Assembly: GCF_004803755.1 (NCBI RefSeq) | Contig: NZ_CP032311.1 | Location: 4,046,501-4,110,500 of the forward strand | Source of the DNA: Pseudomonas sp. DG56-2 | Lineage (GTDB): Bacteria > Pseudomonadota > Gammaproteobacteria > Pseudomonadales > Pseudomonadaceae | Direction: 5' to 3' | DNA: 64,000 nucleotides | Part shown: positions 40,971-50,911 of the stretch, piece by piece | Layout: each line of letters opens with the position of its first letter | How positions within the stretch are numbered: the stretch's first letter is position 1 | The notes under the pieces: generated by a model | What the model saw: the letters and a program-made list of their open reading frames with translations, nothing else | What the model was told of the DNA's origin: nothing | The model's database searches: none | Made by a program: the position numbers and the translations under genes

Positions 40971-40994
40971 ACGTAGCCAGGGTGCGCAAATTTA
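40971..40994 (-). promoter_or_regulatory. PvdS-dependent promoter of the acetyltransferase gene
   Basis: On the minus strand TAAAT (40994-40990), 16 bases, CGT (40973-40971). It lies 39 bases before the start, and its TAA is also the stop codon of the upstream gene. Confidence 0.85.
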
Positions 40995-41780
40995 GTTAGC
41001 CAGGGGCGAGGTAACGCCGATGCGATAGGGCTGGAAAATGCGCAACAATTCACCATTGTCGTACAGCTTTTGCAGCAACGCAGCGAATCGCGCTCCATTG
41101 ATCGGCGCACCGGGACGTAACAAGGCGTAATGACGGTAAACCTGATCCACCCGCTCAGAGGTCAGCAATTGTCCAACGCTGCCTGGATTACGCTTGAGAA
41201 AATCGCTGAGGTAGGAGCGAGTCACCAAGGCAACATCTGCCCGGCCGCGCTGAACCATCAGCAGGTTGCTGTCGTGGGAATAGGTCAGCGTTGCATTGTA
41301 ACGTTCGGCCAAGTACTGCGGATCGGGATTGAAATCAGCGAAGGAATAGTGATAACCGTTGTACAGGGCCAGACGCTTGCCCGTGAGATCGGAAAAATAG
41401 CGCTCATCACGGTCGGCTTGAACATGAGTGACGAATATCTCGGCGTCTTCAAGTCCCATGTCGACTGCTTCGTGGTCGATGTCCTGCCAACCCCATTCGG
41501 GGTTCTCGAAAATCGCCATATCGGTACGCCCCTGGCGAAAATCGCCAAATCGGCGCGGTATGGAAGTAGGCACCAAAATGAAGTGGTAACGCTGCTGAGC
41601 GTTGTTCAACGCGTCGATCAGCTGTGGCAACAGTCCGGTATCTGCCCCCTTTTCGGGGCGCATGGTATAGGGCGGGAAATGCGCAGCGCCGACTTTGACC
41701 TCGACGACCTCGATTGCCTGTGCCAACGGCGCCAGCCACAGCGTGGCGAGCATCAACAGCAAGGACATGACCTGCGGCAT
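40992..41780 (-). CDS. Orphan solute-binding protein (SBP_bac_3 type)
   Basis: About 262 residues from the ATG at 41780; a TTG at 41795 has a better ribosome-site match (AAAGAG) and is possible. A signal peptide (APLAQAIEVV) leads into a family-3 binding fold: VGAAHFPPYTM, GRTDMAIFENPEWGW, and RGRADVALVTRSYL. No transporter genes adjoin. Its stop codon is inside the PvdS box of the following acetyltransferase gene. Probably a periplasmic ligand-binding protein of unknown target. Confidence 0.8.
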   Translation of the reverse strand: MPQVMSLLLMLATLWLAPLAQAIEVVEVKVGAAHFPPYTMRPEKGADTGLLPQLIDALNNAQQRYHFILVPTSIPRRFGDFRQGRTDMAIFENPEWGWQDIDHEAVDMGLEDAEIFVTHVQADRDERYFSDLTGKRLALYNGYHYSFADFNPDPQYLAERYNATLTYSHDSNLLMVQRGRADVALVTRSYLSDFLKRNPGSVGQLLTSERVDQVYRHYALLRPGAPINGARFAALLQKLYDNGELLRIFQPYRIGVTSPLAN

Positions 41781-41964
41781 GGGCGTTGGAGTCAAAGCAA
41801 CACACTCTTTACGGGTTCTAACCGGAATCAACCTAAGCTAGGCGTTTTCCCGGCGCTGCACAACCTTCGATTGCGCCAAATGGCGCTTACAGGCAATTCG
41901 CCAGGGGATACCGCCCACGCTGAAGTTTGGCTACGCTCTAACAACTCTTGGAATGGAGCCTACT

Positions 41965-42516
41965 ATGGGGCATTGGCTGGTGATCGATCTGGAAGCAACC
42001 ACAGATGACGGAGGTTGGCCGGTCACAGATATGGAAGTTATCGAAATTGGCGCAACCCTGGTCAACCGACAGGGTCGGGAAATCGATCATTTCCAGCGTT
42101 TCGTCAAACCACGGCGACGTCCGCAGCTTACCCCCTTCTGCCGCGAGCTTACCCACATCGGCCAAGCGAGCGTTGATACAGCAGCCTCGTTCACAGAGGT
42201 CTGGACGCAGTTCGAGCGCTGGATCGGCCACCATCAAAAGCATCTGCAAGCCTGGGTCAGCTGGGGCGACTATGACCGCCAGCAACTTGTCCAGGAGTGG
42301 CAGCTGCATCAGATGCACAGCCTGCTTGCCGACCTGCCACATATCAACCTCAAACAGCGCTTCGCCAAGGCTCGCCAACTCCAGCGCCCGCTAGGCCTGA
42401 ACGGTGCGCTGCAGCTGGCCGGCCTGCAGTTTAGCGGGCAGCAACATCGGGCCCTGGAAGACGCGCGCAACACCGCACGTTTGTTACCGTTGAGCCTGCC
42501 GGCCAGCGGCGCCTGA
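41965..42516 (+). CDS. 3'-5' exonuclease, DEDDh family (ERI-1/KapD-like)
   Basis: 183 residues from the ATG at 41965, chosen because GGAG lies six bases upstream. The exonuclease motifs are visible: ExoI LVIDLEATT, ExoII region WVSWGDYDRQQL, and ExoIII HRALEDARNTARLL with the catalytic His and Asp. Members of this group trim 3' ends of RNA or DNA; the exact substrate here is unknown. The gene stands between a divergent binding protein and ppnP. Confidence 0.85.
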   Translation: MGHWLVIDLEATTDDGGWPVTDMEVIEIGATLVNRQGREIDHFQRFVKPRRRPQLTPFCRELTHIGQASVDTAASFTEVWTQFERWIGHHQKHLQAWVSWGDYDRQQLVQEWQLHQMHSLLADLPHINLKQRFAKARQLQRPLGLNGALQLAGLQFSGQQHRALEDARNTARLLPLSLPASGA

Positions 42517-42586
42517 AAGCGGATGACGGCGCCAGATGCCTTGGGCATACTGGCCAGCCTTTTCAGCCCCTTTTCAGGAGTCGCCC

Positions 42587-42871
42587 ATGTTTAAGGTCAA
42601 CGAGTACTTTGATGGCACGGTCAAATCGATTGCATTCGAAAGCGCCGAAGGTCCAGCCACTGTCGGCGTAATGGCCCCTGGCGAGTACGAATTCGGCACC
42701 GCGCAGCGCGAGATCATGCATGTGGTTTCCGGCGCACTGACCGTAAAACTGCCTGACAGCGACAACTGGGAAACCTTTTCTGCAGGCAGCCAGTTCAACG
42801 TGCCAGCCAACAGCAAGTTCCAACTGAAGGTCGCTGTGGATACCGCTTACCTTTGCGAGTACCGCGGCTGA
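42587..42871 (+). CDS. ppnP: Pyrimidine/purine nucleoside phosphorylase PpnP
   Basis: 94 residues from the ATG at 42587, with CAGGAG upstream. Small cupin (DUF1255, formerly YaiE): [29 protein letters not shown] and [15 protein letters not shown]. PpnP cleaves many nucleosides with phosphate. Length is standard for the family. Confidence 0.93.
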   Translation: MFKVNEYFDGTVKSIAFESAEGPATVGVMAPGEYEFGTAQREIMHVVSGALTVKLPDSDNWETFSAGSQFNVPANSKFQLKVAVDTAYLCEYRG

Positions 42872-42977
42872 GACGCTAGTCGAGGGAAGCGGGCGGGCGC
42901 GGCAATCTGCCATAAAGCGCTCGTTCCGCACCCAGGATTATCGCCAGGTGAAGCCCGCTGCCACGGAACGTGCGCCA

Positions 42978-43679
42978 TTAGGGCTCTGATTTACTCACGA
43001 ACGCCATAATGTTCTGCGCTGCCGTCGCCAGATGAGCGCTGTGGGTAAATCCTGACGCCTTCAACGGTTTCAGGTCGTGATCCCCCGTTTCCAGCCAAGC
43101 TATTTGTATTGCCGGTGACAGTGCATAGCCCTCCACTGCCTGCCGATTTCCCAAGGCATCCCGCTCACCCTGAACGATCAGCGTCGGGGTCTTCAATTCA
43201 GCCAAATGCGCCACCCGTGGTTTTTCCGGCTTGCCAGCGGCATAGAACGGATAACCCAGGCATACCAGCGCATCGGCAGCCAACTCATCAGCCAGCAAGC
43301 TGGCCATGCGCCCGCCCATGGACTTACCGCCAATGGCCAACGTCCCAGTGACCAATGGTCGCACGTGCTGATACACCTCGCGCCAACACTCCAGCAGTTT
43401 AGCCTGCGGATTAGGAGGCCTTTTGCCACCATCCAGGCGCCGCTGTGCCATGTAGGGAAACTCGAAACGCACTACCCCCAGCCCTTGTGCAGCCAGCCTT
43501 TGCGCAATTTCTTCCATGAACTCGCTGTCCATTGGCGCGCCCGCGCCATGCGCCAGAATCAGACACCCTGCATGCTCGCCATCCCCCTGATTTTGCGGGG
43601 CATTCCAGCGCCACCCGCGACTTTCGATCAGCCGTGCCCATTGATCCCCGTCAATACCGGCCACTTGCCCATTACTCAT
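42978..43679 (-). CDS. Alpha/beta hydrolase (KANL3/Tex30-like)
   Basis: 233 residues from the ATG at 43679. It has the early [16 protein letters not shown] motif, the nucleophile elbow [11 protein letters not shown], and the late [14 protein letters not shown] and GDHDLKP segments carrying the Asp and His of the triad. The substrate is unknown. It is divergent from ccoN1, and its first codons contain an Anr box that probably serves ccoN1. Confidence 0.85.
   Translation of the reverse strand: MSNGQVAGIDGDQWARLIESRGWRWNAPQNQGDGEHAGCLILAHGAGAPMDSEFMEEIAQRLAAQGLGVVRFEFPYMAQRRLDGGKRPPNPQAKLLECWREVYQHVRPLVTGTLAIGGKSMGGRMASLLADELAADALVCLGYPFYAAGKPEKPRVAHLAELKTPTLIVQGERDALGNRQAVEGYALSPAIQIAWLETGDHDLKPLKASGFTHSAHLATAAQNIMAFVSKSEP
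43641..43654. promoter_or_regulatory. Anr box upstream of ccoN1
   Basis: TTGAT CCCC GTCAA matches TTGAY-N4-RTCAA perfectly. It lies 75 bases before the ccoN1 start, inside codons 9-13 of the divergent hydrolase gene. Confidence 0.7.
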
Positions 43680-43728
43680 GCTTGCCTCGCTATTTAGCCT
43701 GCCTATAACCGTGGATGGGAACCCATAC

Positions 43729-45153
<1,425 letters not shown>

Positions 45154-45163
45154 GGAGATCCAG

Positions 45164-45772
45164 ATGAAACACGAAGTCATTGAGAAAAACGTCTTCCTGC
45201 TGGTGCTGTTGATGGTCTTTGCCGTCAGCATCGGCGGACTGACCCAGATCGTCCCGCTGTTTTTCCAGGACGTCACCAACAAGCCGGTGGAAGGCATGAA
45301 GCCTTATACCGCGCTGCAACTGGAAGGGCGTGACATCTACATCCGTGAAGGCTGTGTGCAGTGCCACTCGCAGATGATTCGTCCGTTCCGTGCCGAGACC
45401 GAACGCTACGGCCACTATTCGGTAGCCGGTGAAAGCGTTTGGGACCACCCGTTCCTGTGGGGTTCCAAACGTACCGGTCCGGACCTGGCCCGTGTCGGCG
45501 GTCGCTACTCCGATGACTGGCACCGTGCGCACTTGTACAACCCGCGCAACGTCGTGCCTGAGTCGAAGATGCCTGCCTACCCATGGCTGGTGGCCGCTCC
45601 AGTCGACAGCAGCCACACCGAAACCAAGTTGCGCACCATGCGCACCCTGGGCGTGCCTTACACCGATGCGGATATCAGCGGTGCAGTGGAGTCGATCAAG
45701 GGCAAGACCGAAATGGATGCCTTGGTCGCCTACCTGCAGGTGCTCGGCACCGCGATCAAGAACAAGAGGTAA
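45164..45772 (+). CDS. ccoO1: cbb3-type cytochrome c oxidase subunit II, copy 1
   Basis: 202 residues. An N-terminal membrane anchor, then a monohaem cytochrome c domain with CVQCH in [16 protein letters not shown] and the axial Met region SKMPAYPWL. It receives electrons from CcoP and passes them to CcoN. GAGG upstream; the gene lies 10 bases after ccoN1. A long stretch is nearly identical in DNA to ccoO2. Confidence 0.97.
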   Translation: MKHEVIEKNVFLLVLLMVFAVSIGGLTQIVPLFFQDVTNKPVEGMKPYTALQLEGRDIYIREGCVQCHSQMIRPFRAETERYGHYSVAGESVWDHPFLWGSKRTGPDLARVGGRYSDDWHRAHLYNPRNVVPESKMPAYPWLVAAPVDSSHTETKLRTMRTLGVPYTDADISGAVESIKGKTEMDALVAYLQVLGTAIKNKR

Positions 45773-45777
45773 GCGCC

Positions 45778-45975
45778 ATGGACTTCACACTGGATATAGG
45801 CCAACTGCGCGGCCTGGGCACCCTGCTGGTGGCCATCGCCTTCATCGGCCTGTCGCTGTGGGTGTTCAACGGTCGGCGCGACCGCGAGTTTGCCGAAGCA
45901 AGCTTGCTGCCGTTTGCCGATGATCGCCTAGTACCTGCCGCCAACGAACCCGCATCGAGGAGTAACGGGCAATGA
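45778..45975 (+). CDS. ccoQ1: cbb3-type oxidase small subunit CcoQ, copy 1
   Basis: 65 residues from ATG at 45778, one N-terminal membrane segment ([14 protein letters not shown]), and the [11 protein letters not shown] segment typical of CcoQ. It stabilises the oxidase. The end overlaps ccoP1 by four bases (ATGA). Confidence 0.92.
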   Translation: MDFTLDIGQLRGLGTLLVAIAFIGLSLWVFNGRRDREFAEASLLPFADDRLVPAANEPASRSNGQ

Positions 45976-46919
45976 CCACCTTCTGGAGTGCGTACATCTG
46001 CGTACTGACCATTGGCAGCCTGATCGGCTTGACCTGGCTGCTGCTGGCCACGCGCAAGGGTGAAAAACCCGGAGCTGGCGACCAGACCATGGGTCACAGC
46101 TTCGACGGCATCGAGGAATACGACAACCCGCTGCCCAAGTGGTGGTTCTGGCTGTTCGTTGGCACCCTGGTGTTCTCGGTCGGCTACCTGATCCTTTATC
46201 CGGGCCTGGGCAACTGGAAAGGCATCCTGCCGGGTTATCAAAACGGCTGGACCCAGGTCAATGAATGGCAGAAGGAAATGGACAAGGCTGACGCCAAGTT
46301 CGGGCCGATCTTCGCTAAATTTGCTGCCATGCCGGTGGAAGAAGTAGCGAAAGACCCGCAAGCGCTGAAAATGGGCGGCCGTCTGTTTGCGTCCAACTGC
46401 TCGGTCTGCCACGGTTCCGATGCCAAGGGCGCCTATGGCTTCCCCAACCTCACCGACAAAGATTGGCGCTGGGGCGGCGAGCCTGAAACCATCAAGCAGT
46501 CGATCATGGGCGGCCGTCACGGCGTAATGCCGGCCTGGGCCGAGGTAATTGGTGAGCAAGGTGTTGCCGATGTTGCCGCATTTGTCTTGACCAAGCTTGA
46601 TGGACGGCAGTTGCCTGAGGGCACCAAGGCCGATGCCAGCAACGGTGAGAAACTCTTCGCAACCACCTGCGTGGCCTGCCACGGCCCGGAAGGCAAAGGT
46701 ATGCCAGCGATGGGTGCACCTGATCTGACTCACCCTCAGGCTTTCATTTACGGCTCAAGTTTTGCCCAACTGCAACAGACCATTCGTTATGGTCGCCAGG
46801 GGCAAATGCCTGCACAGGAAGCCATTCAGGGCAATGACAAAGTCCACCTGCTGGCGGCCTATGTCTACAGCCTGTCCCAGGATGAGCCCGCGCAAAGCAA
46901 CGACCTTTCTGCCAAGTAA
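45972..46919 (+). CDS. ccoP1: cbb3-type cytochrome c oxidase subunit III, copy 1
   Basis: 315 residues. Two N-terminal membrane segments (the second in [17 protein letters not shown]), then two c-type haem sites: CSVCH (about residue 141) and CVACH (about residue 234), with axial Met regions GRHGVMPAW and GRQGQMPAQ. It accepts electrons from soluble cytochromes. It is 11 residues shorter than CcoP2. Confidence 0.97.
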   Translation: MTTFWSAYICVLTIGSLIGLTWLLLATRKGEKPGAGDQTMGHSFDGIEEYDNPLPKWWFWLFVGTLVFSVGYLILYPGLGNWKGILPGYQNGWTQVNEWQKEMDKADAKFGPIFAKFAAMPVEEVAKDPQALKMGGRLFASNCSVCHGSDAKGAYGFPNLTDKDWRWGGEPETIKQSIMGGRHGVMPAWAEVIGEQGVADVAAFVLTKLDGRQLPEGTKADASNGEKLFATTCVACHGPEGKGMPAMGAPDLTHPQAFIYGSSFAQLQQTIRYGRQGQMPAQEAIQGNDKVHLLAAYVYSLSQDEPAQSNDLSAK

Positions 46920-46949
46920 AATCCTCGCGTAACTGAGCCTTGACTCAAC

Positions 46950-46975
46950 CCGCCGCATTCCATTGAATGCGGCGG
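46950..46975 (+). terminator. Hairpin after ccoP1
   Basis: Perfect 10-bp stem CCGCCGCATT / AATGCGGCGG with a 6-base loop, 30 bases after the ccoP1 stop; the downstream T run is weak. Confidence 0.7.
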
Positions 46976-47226
46976 TTCCGTTTACGCCTTGCGACCAAGT
47001 GTCGCACCTCCCCCGCCACCCCACCTTGCACCTGCTCTGATCGGAACTAAGCTTGTTGCCACGGCAACCGCCACCAGGGGCCTGTTAATTCCCTTGCCCG
47101 ACTGTGGCTATTGAAGAATGCGTGAAAAGGTAGATGGGACCGGCTCGACCTCTTCATCTCGTCTTCTTTGCAGGAAAAAAAGATCACAGCAAGCTTGACC
47201 GATTGGACAAGAAAACATTAACAACG

Positions 47227-47255
47227 GTACACATATCAACAAGATAATTGTGTAC
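47227..47255. repeat. Inverted repeat upstream of ccoN2
   Basis: GTACACA-TATC-AACAA-GATA-AT-TGTGTAC: outer arms of 7 and inner arms of 4 bases, with a 2-base asymmetry, about 150 bases upstream of ccoN2. It may be an operator or an RNA hairpin. Confidence 0.5.
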
Positions 47256-47406
47256 ACTTTGCTCGCCGAAAGCGCTCGGAACAGCGTCGGAGCGGGCTTT
47301 GGCAGAGGTCGGCAGTGCAGCCATCGCGTTGCAATAACCACACGGTTTATACATACTTGCGCCGATTTTTTAACCTACAAAAACACCCAAACCGTGGAAC
47401 CTTAGA

Positions 47407-48849
47407 ATGAGCACAGCAATCAGTCCGACTGCTTATAACTATAAGGTCGTCCGCCAGTTCGCCATCATGACGGTGGTCTGGGGGATCCTTGGCATGGGGC
47501 TTGGAGTCTTCATCGCCTCGCAACTGGTATGGCCCCAGCTGAACCTGGACCTGCCATGGACGAGCTTTGGACGCCTTCGCCCACTGCACACCAACCTGGT
47601 GATTTTCGCCTTCGGTGGCTGTGCGCTGTTTGCCACCTCCTACTATGTCGTGCAGCGTACCTGCCAGGCGCGACTGATCTCCGATAGCCTTGCGGCCTTC
47701 ACCTTCTGGGGTTGGCAAGCGGTCATCGTGGGTGCGCTCATCACCTTGCCCCTGGGTTACACCACGACCAAGGAATACGCAGAGCTGGAATGGCCGATCG
47801 CCATTTTGCTTGCCATTGTCTGGGTCACCTACGGTGTGGTGTTCTTCGGTACCATCGTCAAGCGCAAGACCAAGCACATCTATGTCGGTAACTGGTTCTA
47901 CGGTGCGTTCATCGTGGTTACCGCGATGCTGCATATCGTCAACCACGCATCCCTGCCGGTCACCCTGTTCAAGTCCTACTCGGCTTATTCGGGCGCAACC
48001 GATGCAATGATTCAATGGTGGTACGGCCACAACGCGGTGGGCTTCTTCCTGACCACCGGCTTCCTCGGCATGATGTACTACTTCGTACCCAAGCAGGCCG
48101 AGCGTCCGATCTACTCCTATCGCCTGTCGATCGTGCACTTCTGGGCACTGATCACTCTGTACATCTGGGCCGGTCCTCACCACCTGCACTACACCGCGCT
48201 GCCAGATTGGGCGCAGTCGCTGGGCATGGCGATGTCGATCATCCTCCTGGCACCAAGCTGGGGCGGCATGATCAACGGCATGATGACCCTGTCAGGCGCC
48301 TGGCATAAGCTGCGCACCGACCCGATCCTGCGCTTCCTCGTGGTTTCCCTGGCGTTCTACGGCATGTCGACCTTCGAAGGTCCGATGATGGCAATCAAGA
48401 CCGTCAACTCGCTGTCGCACTACACCGACTGGACCGTAGGTCACGTACACGCCGGCGCTCTTGGTTGGGTGGCGATGATTTCGATCGGTGCGCTGTACCA
48501 CATGATCCCGAAAGTCTACGGTCGCGAGCAGATGCACAGCATCGGCCTGATCAACGCGCACTTCTGGCTGGCTACCATCGGTACCGTGCTGTACATCTCC
48601 TCGATGTGGGTAAACGGCATCACCCAGGGCCTGATGTGGCGTGCAATCAACGACGACGGCACCCTCACCTATTCCTTCGTTGAAGCCCTGCAGGCCAGCC
48701 ATCCAGGCTTTATCGTCCGCGCCCTGGGCGGTGCGTTCTTCGCCTCCGGCATGCTGCTGATGGCCTACAACGTGTTCCGCACCGTCCGTGCCTCGAAGCC
48801 GGCCGAAGCTGAAGCTGCTGCACAGATCGCTGTAGTTGGAGCCCACTGA
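47407..48849 (+). CDS. ccoN2: cbb3-type cytochrome c oxidase subunit I, copy 2
   Basis: 480 residues, starting [13 protein letters not shown]. The same metal-ligand motifs as CcoN1 are present ([43 protein letters not shown]). It differs mainly at the N-terminus, in transmembrane 4-6, and at the C-terminus, which is six residues longer. First gene of ccoN2O2Q2P2; the stop overlaps the ccoO2 start. Confidence 0.97.
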   Translation: MSTAISPTAYNYKVVRQFAIMTVVWGILGMGLGVFIASQLVWPQLNLDLPWTSFGRLRPLHTNLVIFAFGGCALFATSYYVVQRTCQARLISDSLAAFTFWGWQAVIVGALITLPLGYTTTKEYAELEWPIAILLAIVWVTYGVVFFGTIVKRKTKHIYVGNWFYGAFIVVTAMLHIVNHASLPVTLFKSYSAYSGATDAMIQWWYGHNAVGFFLTTGFLGMMYYFVPKQAERPIYSYRLSIVHFWALITLYIWAGPHHLHYTALPDWAQSLGMAMSIILLAPSWGGMINGMMTLSGAWHKLRTDPILRFLVVSLAFYGMSTFEGPMMAIKTVNSLSHYTDWTVGHVHAGALGWVAMISIGALYHMIPKVYGREQMHSIGLINAHFWLATIGTVLYISSMWVNGITQGLMWRAINDDGTLTYSFVEALQASHPGFIVRALGGAFFASGMLLMAYNVFRTVRASKPAEAEAAAQIAVVGAH

Positions 48850-49457
48850 TGAAGCACGAAGTAGTCGAGAAGAATATCGGCCTGCTGGCCTTCTTCATGG
48901 TCATTGCCGTCAGCATTGGCGGCCTGACCCAGATCGTCCCACTGTTTTTCCAGGACGTTACCAACAAGCCGGTCGAGGGCATGAAGCCACGCACCGCACT
49001 GGAACTGGAAGGCCGTGACATTTACATCCGCGAAGGCTGTGTACAGTGCCACTCGCAGATGATTCGTCCGTTCCGTGCCGAAACCGAACGCTACGGCCAC
49101 TACTCGGTAGCCGGTGAAAGCGTCTGGGACCACCCGTTCCTGTGGGGTTCCAAGCGTACCGGTCCGGACCTGGCCCGTGTCGGCGGTCGCTACTCCGATG
49201 ACTGGCACCGTGCGCACTTGTACAACCCGCGCAACGTCGTGCCTGAGTCGAAGATGCCTGCCTATCCATGGTTGGTAGAGAACAAGCTCGACGGCAAAGA
49301 CACGATCAAGAAGATGGAAGTCTTGCGCACCCTAGGCACGCCGTACACCGATGAAGACATCGCCGGTGCCCGCGACGCAGTCAAGGGCAAGACTGAAATG
49401 GACGCTCTGGTGGCCTACCTGCAGGGCCTGGGCACCATCATCAAAAGCAAACGGTGA
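48849..49457 (+). CDS. ccoO2: cbb3-type cytochrome c oxidase subunit II, copy 2
   Basis: 202 residues, same length as CcoO1, with CVQCH in [14 protein letters not shown] and the same axial Met region. It overlaps ccoN2 by one base (TGATG). It differs from CcoO1 mainly after the AYPWL segment ([13 protein letters not shown] replaces [13 protein letters not shown]). Confidence 0.97.
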   Translation: MKHEVVEKNIGLLAFFMVIAVSIGGLTQIVPLFFQDVTNKPVEGMKPRTALELEGRDIYIREGCVQCHSQMIRPFRAETERYGHYSVAGESVWDHPFLWGSKRTGPDLARVGGRYSDDWHRAHLYNPRNVVPESKMPAYPWLVENKLDGKDTIKKMEVLRTLGTPYTDEDIAGARDAVKGKTEMDALVAYLQGLGTIIKSKR

Positions 49458-49462
49458 TATTG

Positions 49463-49660
49463 ATGGATATCGGGATGATTCGTGGCCTGGGCACCGTCGT
49501 GGTGATGGTGGCCTTTATCGGCCTGGCGTTGTGGGTGTTCAGTTCTCGACGCAAGTCTGAGTTCGACGAAGCGACCATGCTGCCCTTCGCGGATGATCCC
49601 GAAGCCAGCAAGCACGTCGAGCAAGCGCAAGCGAAAGCGTCTAGGAGTAACAACGAATGA
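49463..49660 (+). CDS. ccoQ2: cbb3-type oxidase small subunit CcoQ, copy 2
   Basis: 65 residues from the ATG at 49463; a GTG three codons earlier lies in the ribosome-site GGTGAT and is not likely to be used. One membrane segment and the conserved [12 protein letters not shown]. The stop overlaps ccoP2. Confidence 0.9.
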   Translation: MDIGMIRGLGTVVVMVAFIGLALWVFSSRRKSEFDEATMLPFADDPEASKHVEQAQAKASRSNNE

Positions 49661-50637
49661 CTACCTTCTGGAGTCTGTACGTCACCGTTTTGAGTCTGGG
49701 CACCATTTTTGCCCTGACCTGGCTGCTGCTGTCCACCCGCAAGGGCCAACGCAGCGATATCACCGATGAAACCGTCGGCCATGTCTATGACGGTATCGAG
49801 GAGTACGACAACCCGCTGCCGCAGTGGTGGTTCTGGTTGTTCGTCGGCACTATCGTTTTCGCGCTGGGCTATCTGGTGCTGTACCCGGGCCTGGGCAACT
49901 GGAAAGGTGTATTGCCGGGCTACCAGTACGTAGATAACGAGAAAAAGACCGAATTCGCCAACGGTCAGCCAGGCTGGACCGGTGTTCACGAATGGGAAAA
50001 GGAAATGGCCCGCTCGGACGCCAAGTTTGGTCCGATCTTCGCCAAGTTTGCCTCGATGCCAATTGAAGAAGTCGCCAAGGACCCACAAGCCTTGAAGATG
50101 GGCGGCCGCTTGTTTGCCTCCAACTGCTCGGTTTGCCACGGCTCCGACGCCAAGGGTTCCTACGGCTTCCCTAACCTGACCGACAATGACTGGCGCTGGG
50201 GCGGCGAGCCCGAGACCATCAAGGCCACCATCATGGGCGGTCGTCATGGCGTAATGCCGGCTTGGTCGGAAGTCATTGGTGAGCAAGGCGTTGCCGACGT
50301 TGCCGCGTTTGTACTGACCAACCTCGATGGCCGCAAGCTGCCAGAGGGTGCAAAAGCTGACGTAGCCAATGGCCAGAAGATCTTCGCTGCCAACTGCGTG
50401 GCTTGCCACGGCCCAGAAGGCAAAGGTACTCCAGCGATGGGCGCGCCTAACCTGACTCACCCGCAAGCCTTCATCTACGGTTCAAGCTTCGCCCAACTGC
50501 AGCAGACCATCCGTTACGGCCGCCAGGGCCAGATGCCTGCACAGGAAGCGATTCAGGGTAACGACAAGGTCCACCTGCTGGCCGCCTATGTCTACAGCCT
50601 GTCACACCAGGCTGAAAAGACTGCCGACGCGAAGTAA
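49657..50637 (+). CDS. ccoP2: cbb3-type cytochrome c oxidase subunit III, copy 2
   Basis: 326 residues; two membrane segments, then CSVCH and CVACH haem sites and the axial GRHGVMPAW and GRQGQMPAQ motifs. Compared with CcoP1 it has about 13 extra residues ([13 protein letters not shown] region) between the membrane anchor and the first haem domain. Strong terminator downstream. Confidence 0.97.
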   Translation: MTTFWSLYVTVLSLGTIFALTWLLLSTRKGQRSDITDETVGHVYDGIEEYDNPLPQWWFWLFVGTIVFALGYLVLYPGLGNWKGVLPGYQYVDNEKKTEFANGQPGWTGVHEWEKEMARSDAKFGPIFAKFASMPIEEVAKDPQALKMGGRLFASNCSVCHGSDAKGSYGFPNLTDNDWRWGGEPETIKATIMGGRHGVMPAWSEVIGEQGVADVAAFVLTNLDGRKLPEGAKADVANGQKIFAANCVACHGPEGKGTPAMGAPNLTHPQAFIYGSSFAQLQQTIRYGRQGQMPAQEAIQGNDKVHLLAAYVYSLSHQAEKTADAK

Positions 50638-50655
50638 TTCGTACGGCAAGCCCGA

Positions 50656-50688
50656 AGCCCTGCACGTGCAAACGGCGGGGCTTTTTTT
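50656..50688 (+). terminator. Rho-independent terminator after ccoP2
   Basis: Stem AGCCCTGC / GCGGGGCT (one G-U pair) followed by seven T, 19 bases after the ccoP2 stop. Confidence 0.92.
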
Positions 50689-50727
50689 ATAGCAACTGAG
50701 GCGGTCGTAAGCCCGCGCGCCGTGGGC

Positions 50728-50741
50728 TTGACCCAGATCAA
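50728..50741. promoter_or_regulatory. Anr box upstream of ccoG
   Basis: TTGAC CCAG ATCAA matches TTGAY-N4-RTCAA perfectly, about 170 bases before the ccoG start. Confidence 0.75.
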
Positions 50742-50911
50742 TTGACACACCCACTACACTAAACATCAGGCAAACCCAACGCGGCTAAAGGTCGCAGCCA
50801 TGCCCCATACTGCCACTACAGGCGTATCATCCGGTCTAGAGCAGCATAAACTTCTGACTGCGGTCGGCACGCACTGATCGCGGCGTAATTCCACTGCCGT
50901 GGGACTCAATG

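Larger units (their letters stand above)
46920..47406. other. Intergenic region between the two cco operons
   Basis: 487 bases without a gene. It begins with the terminator hairpin at 46950-46975 and contains an inverted repeat at 47227-47255. No consensus Anr box was found. A degenerate TTG-N10-CAA at about 47195 has the wrong spacing. Confidence 0.65.

Noticed and set aside
47195..47210. TTGACCGATTGGACAA as an Anr box for ccoN2
   Set aside because: Half-sites are separated by two bases too many and are not the consensus; three perfect boxes nearby show what a real site looks like here.
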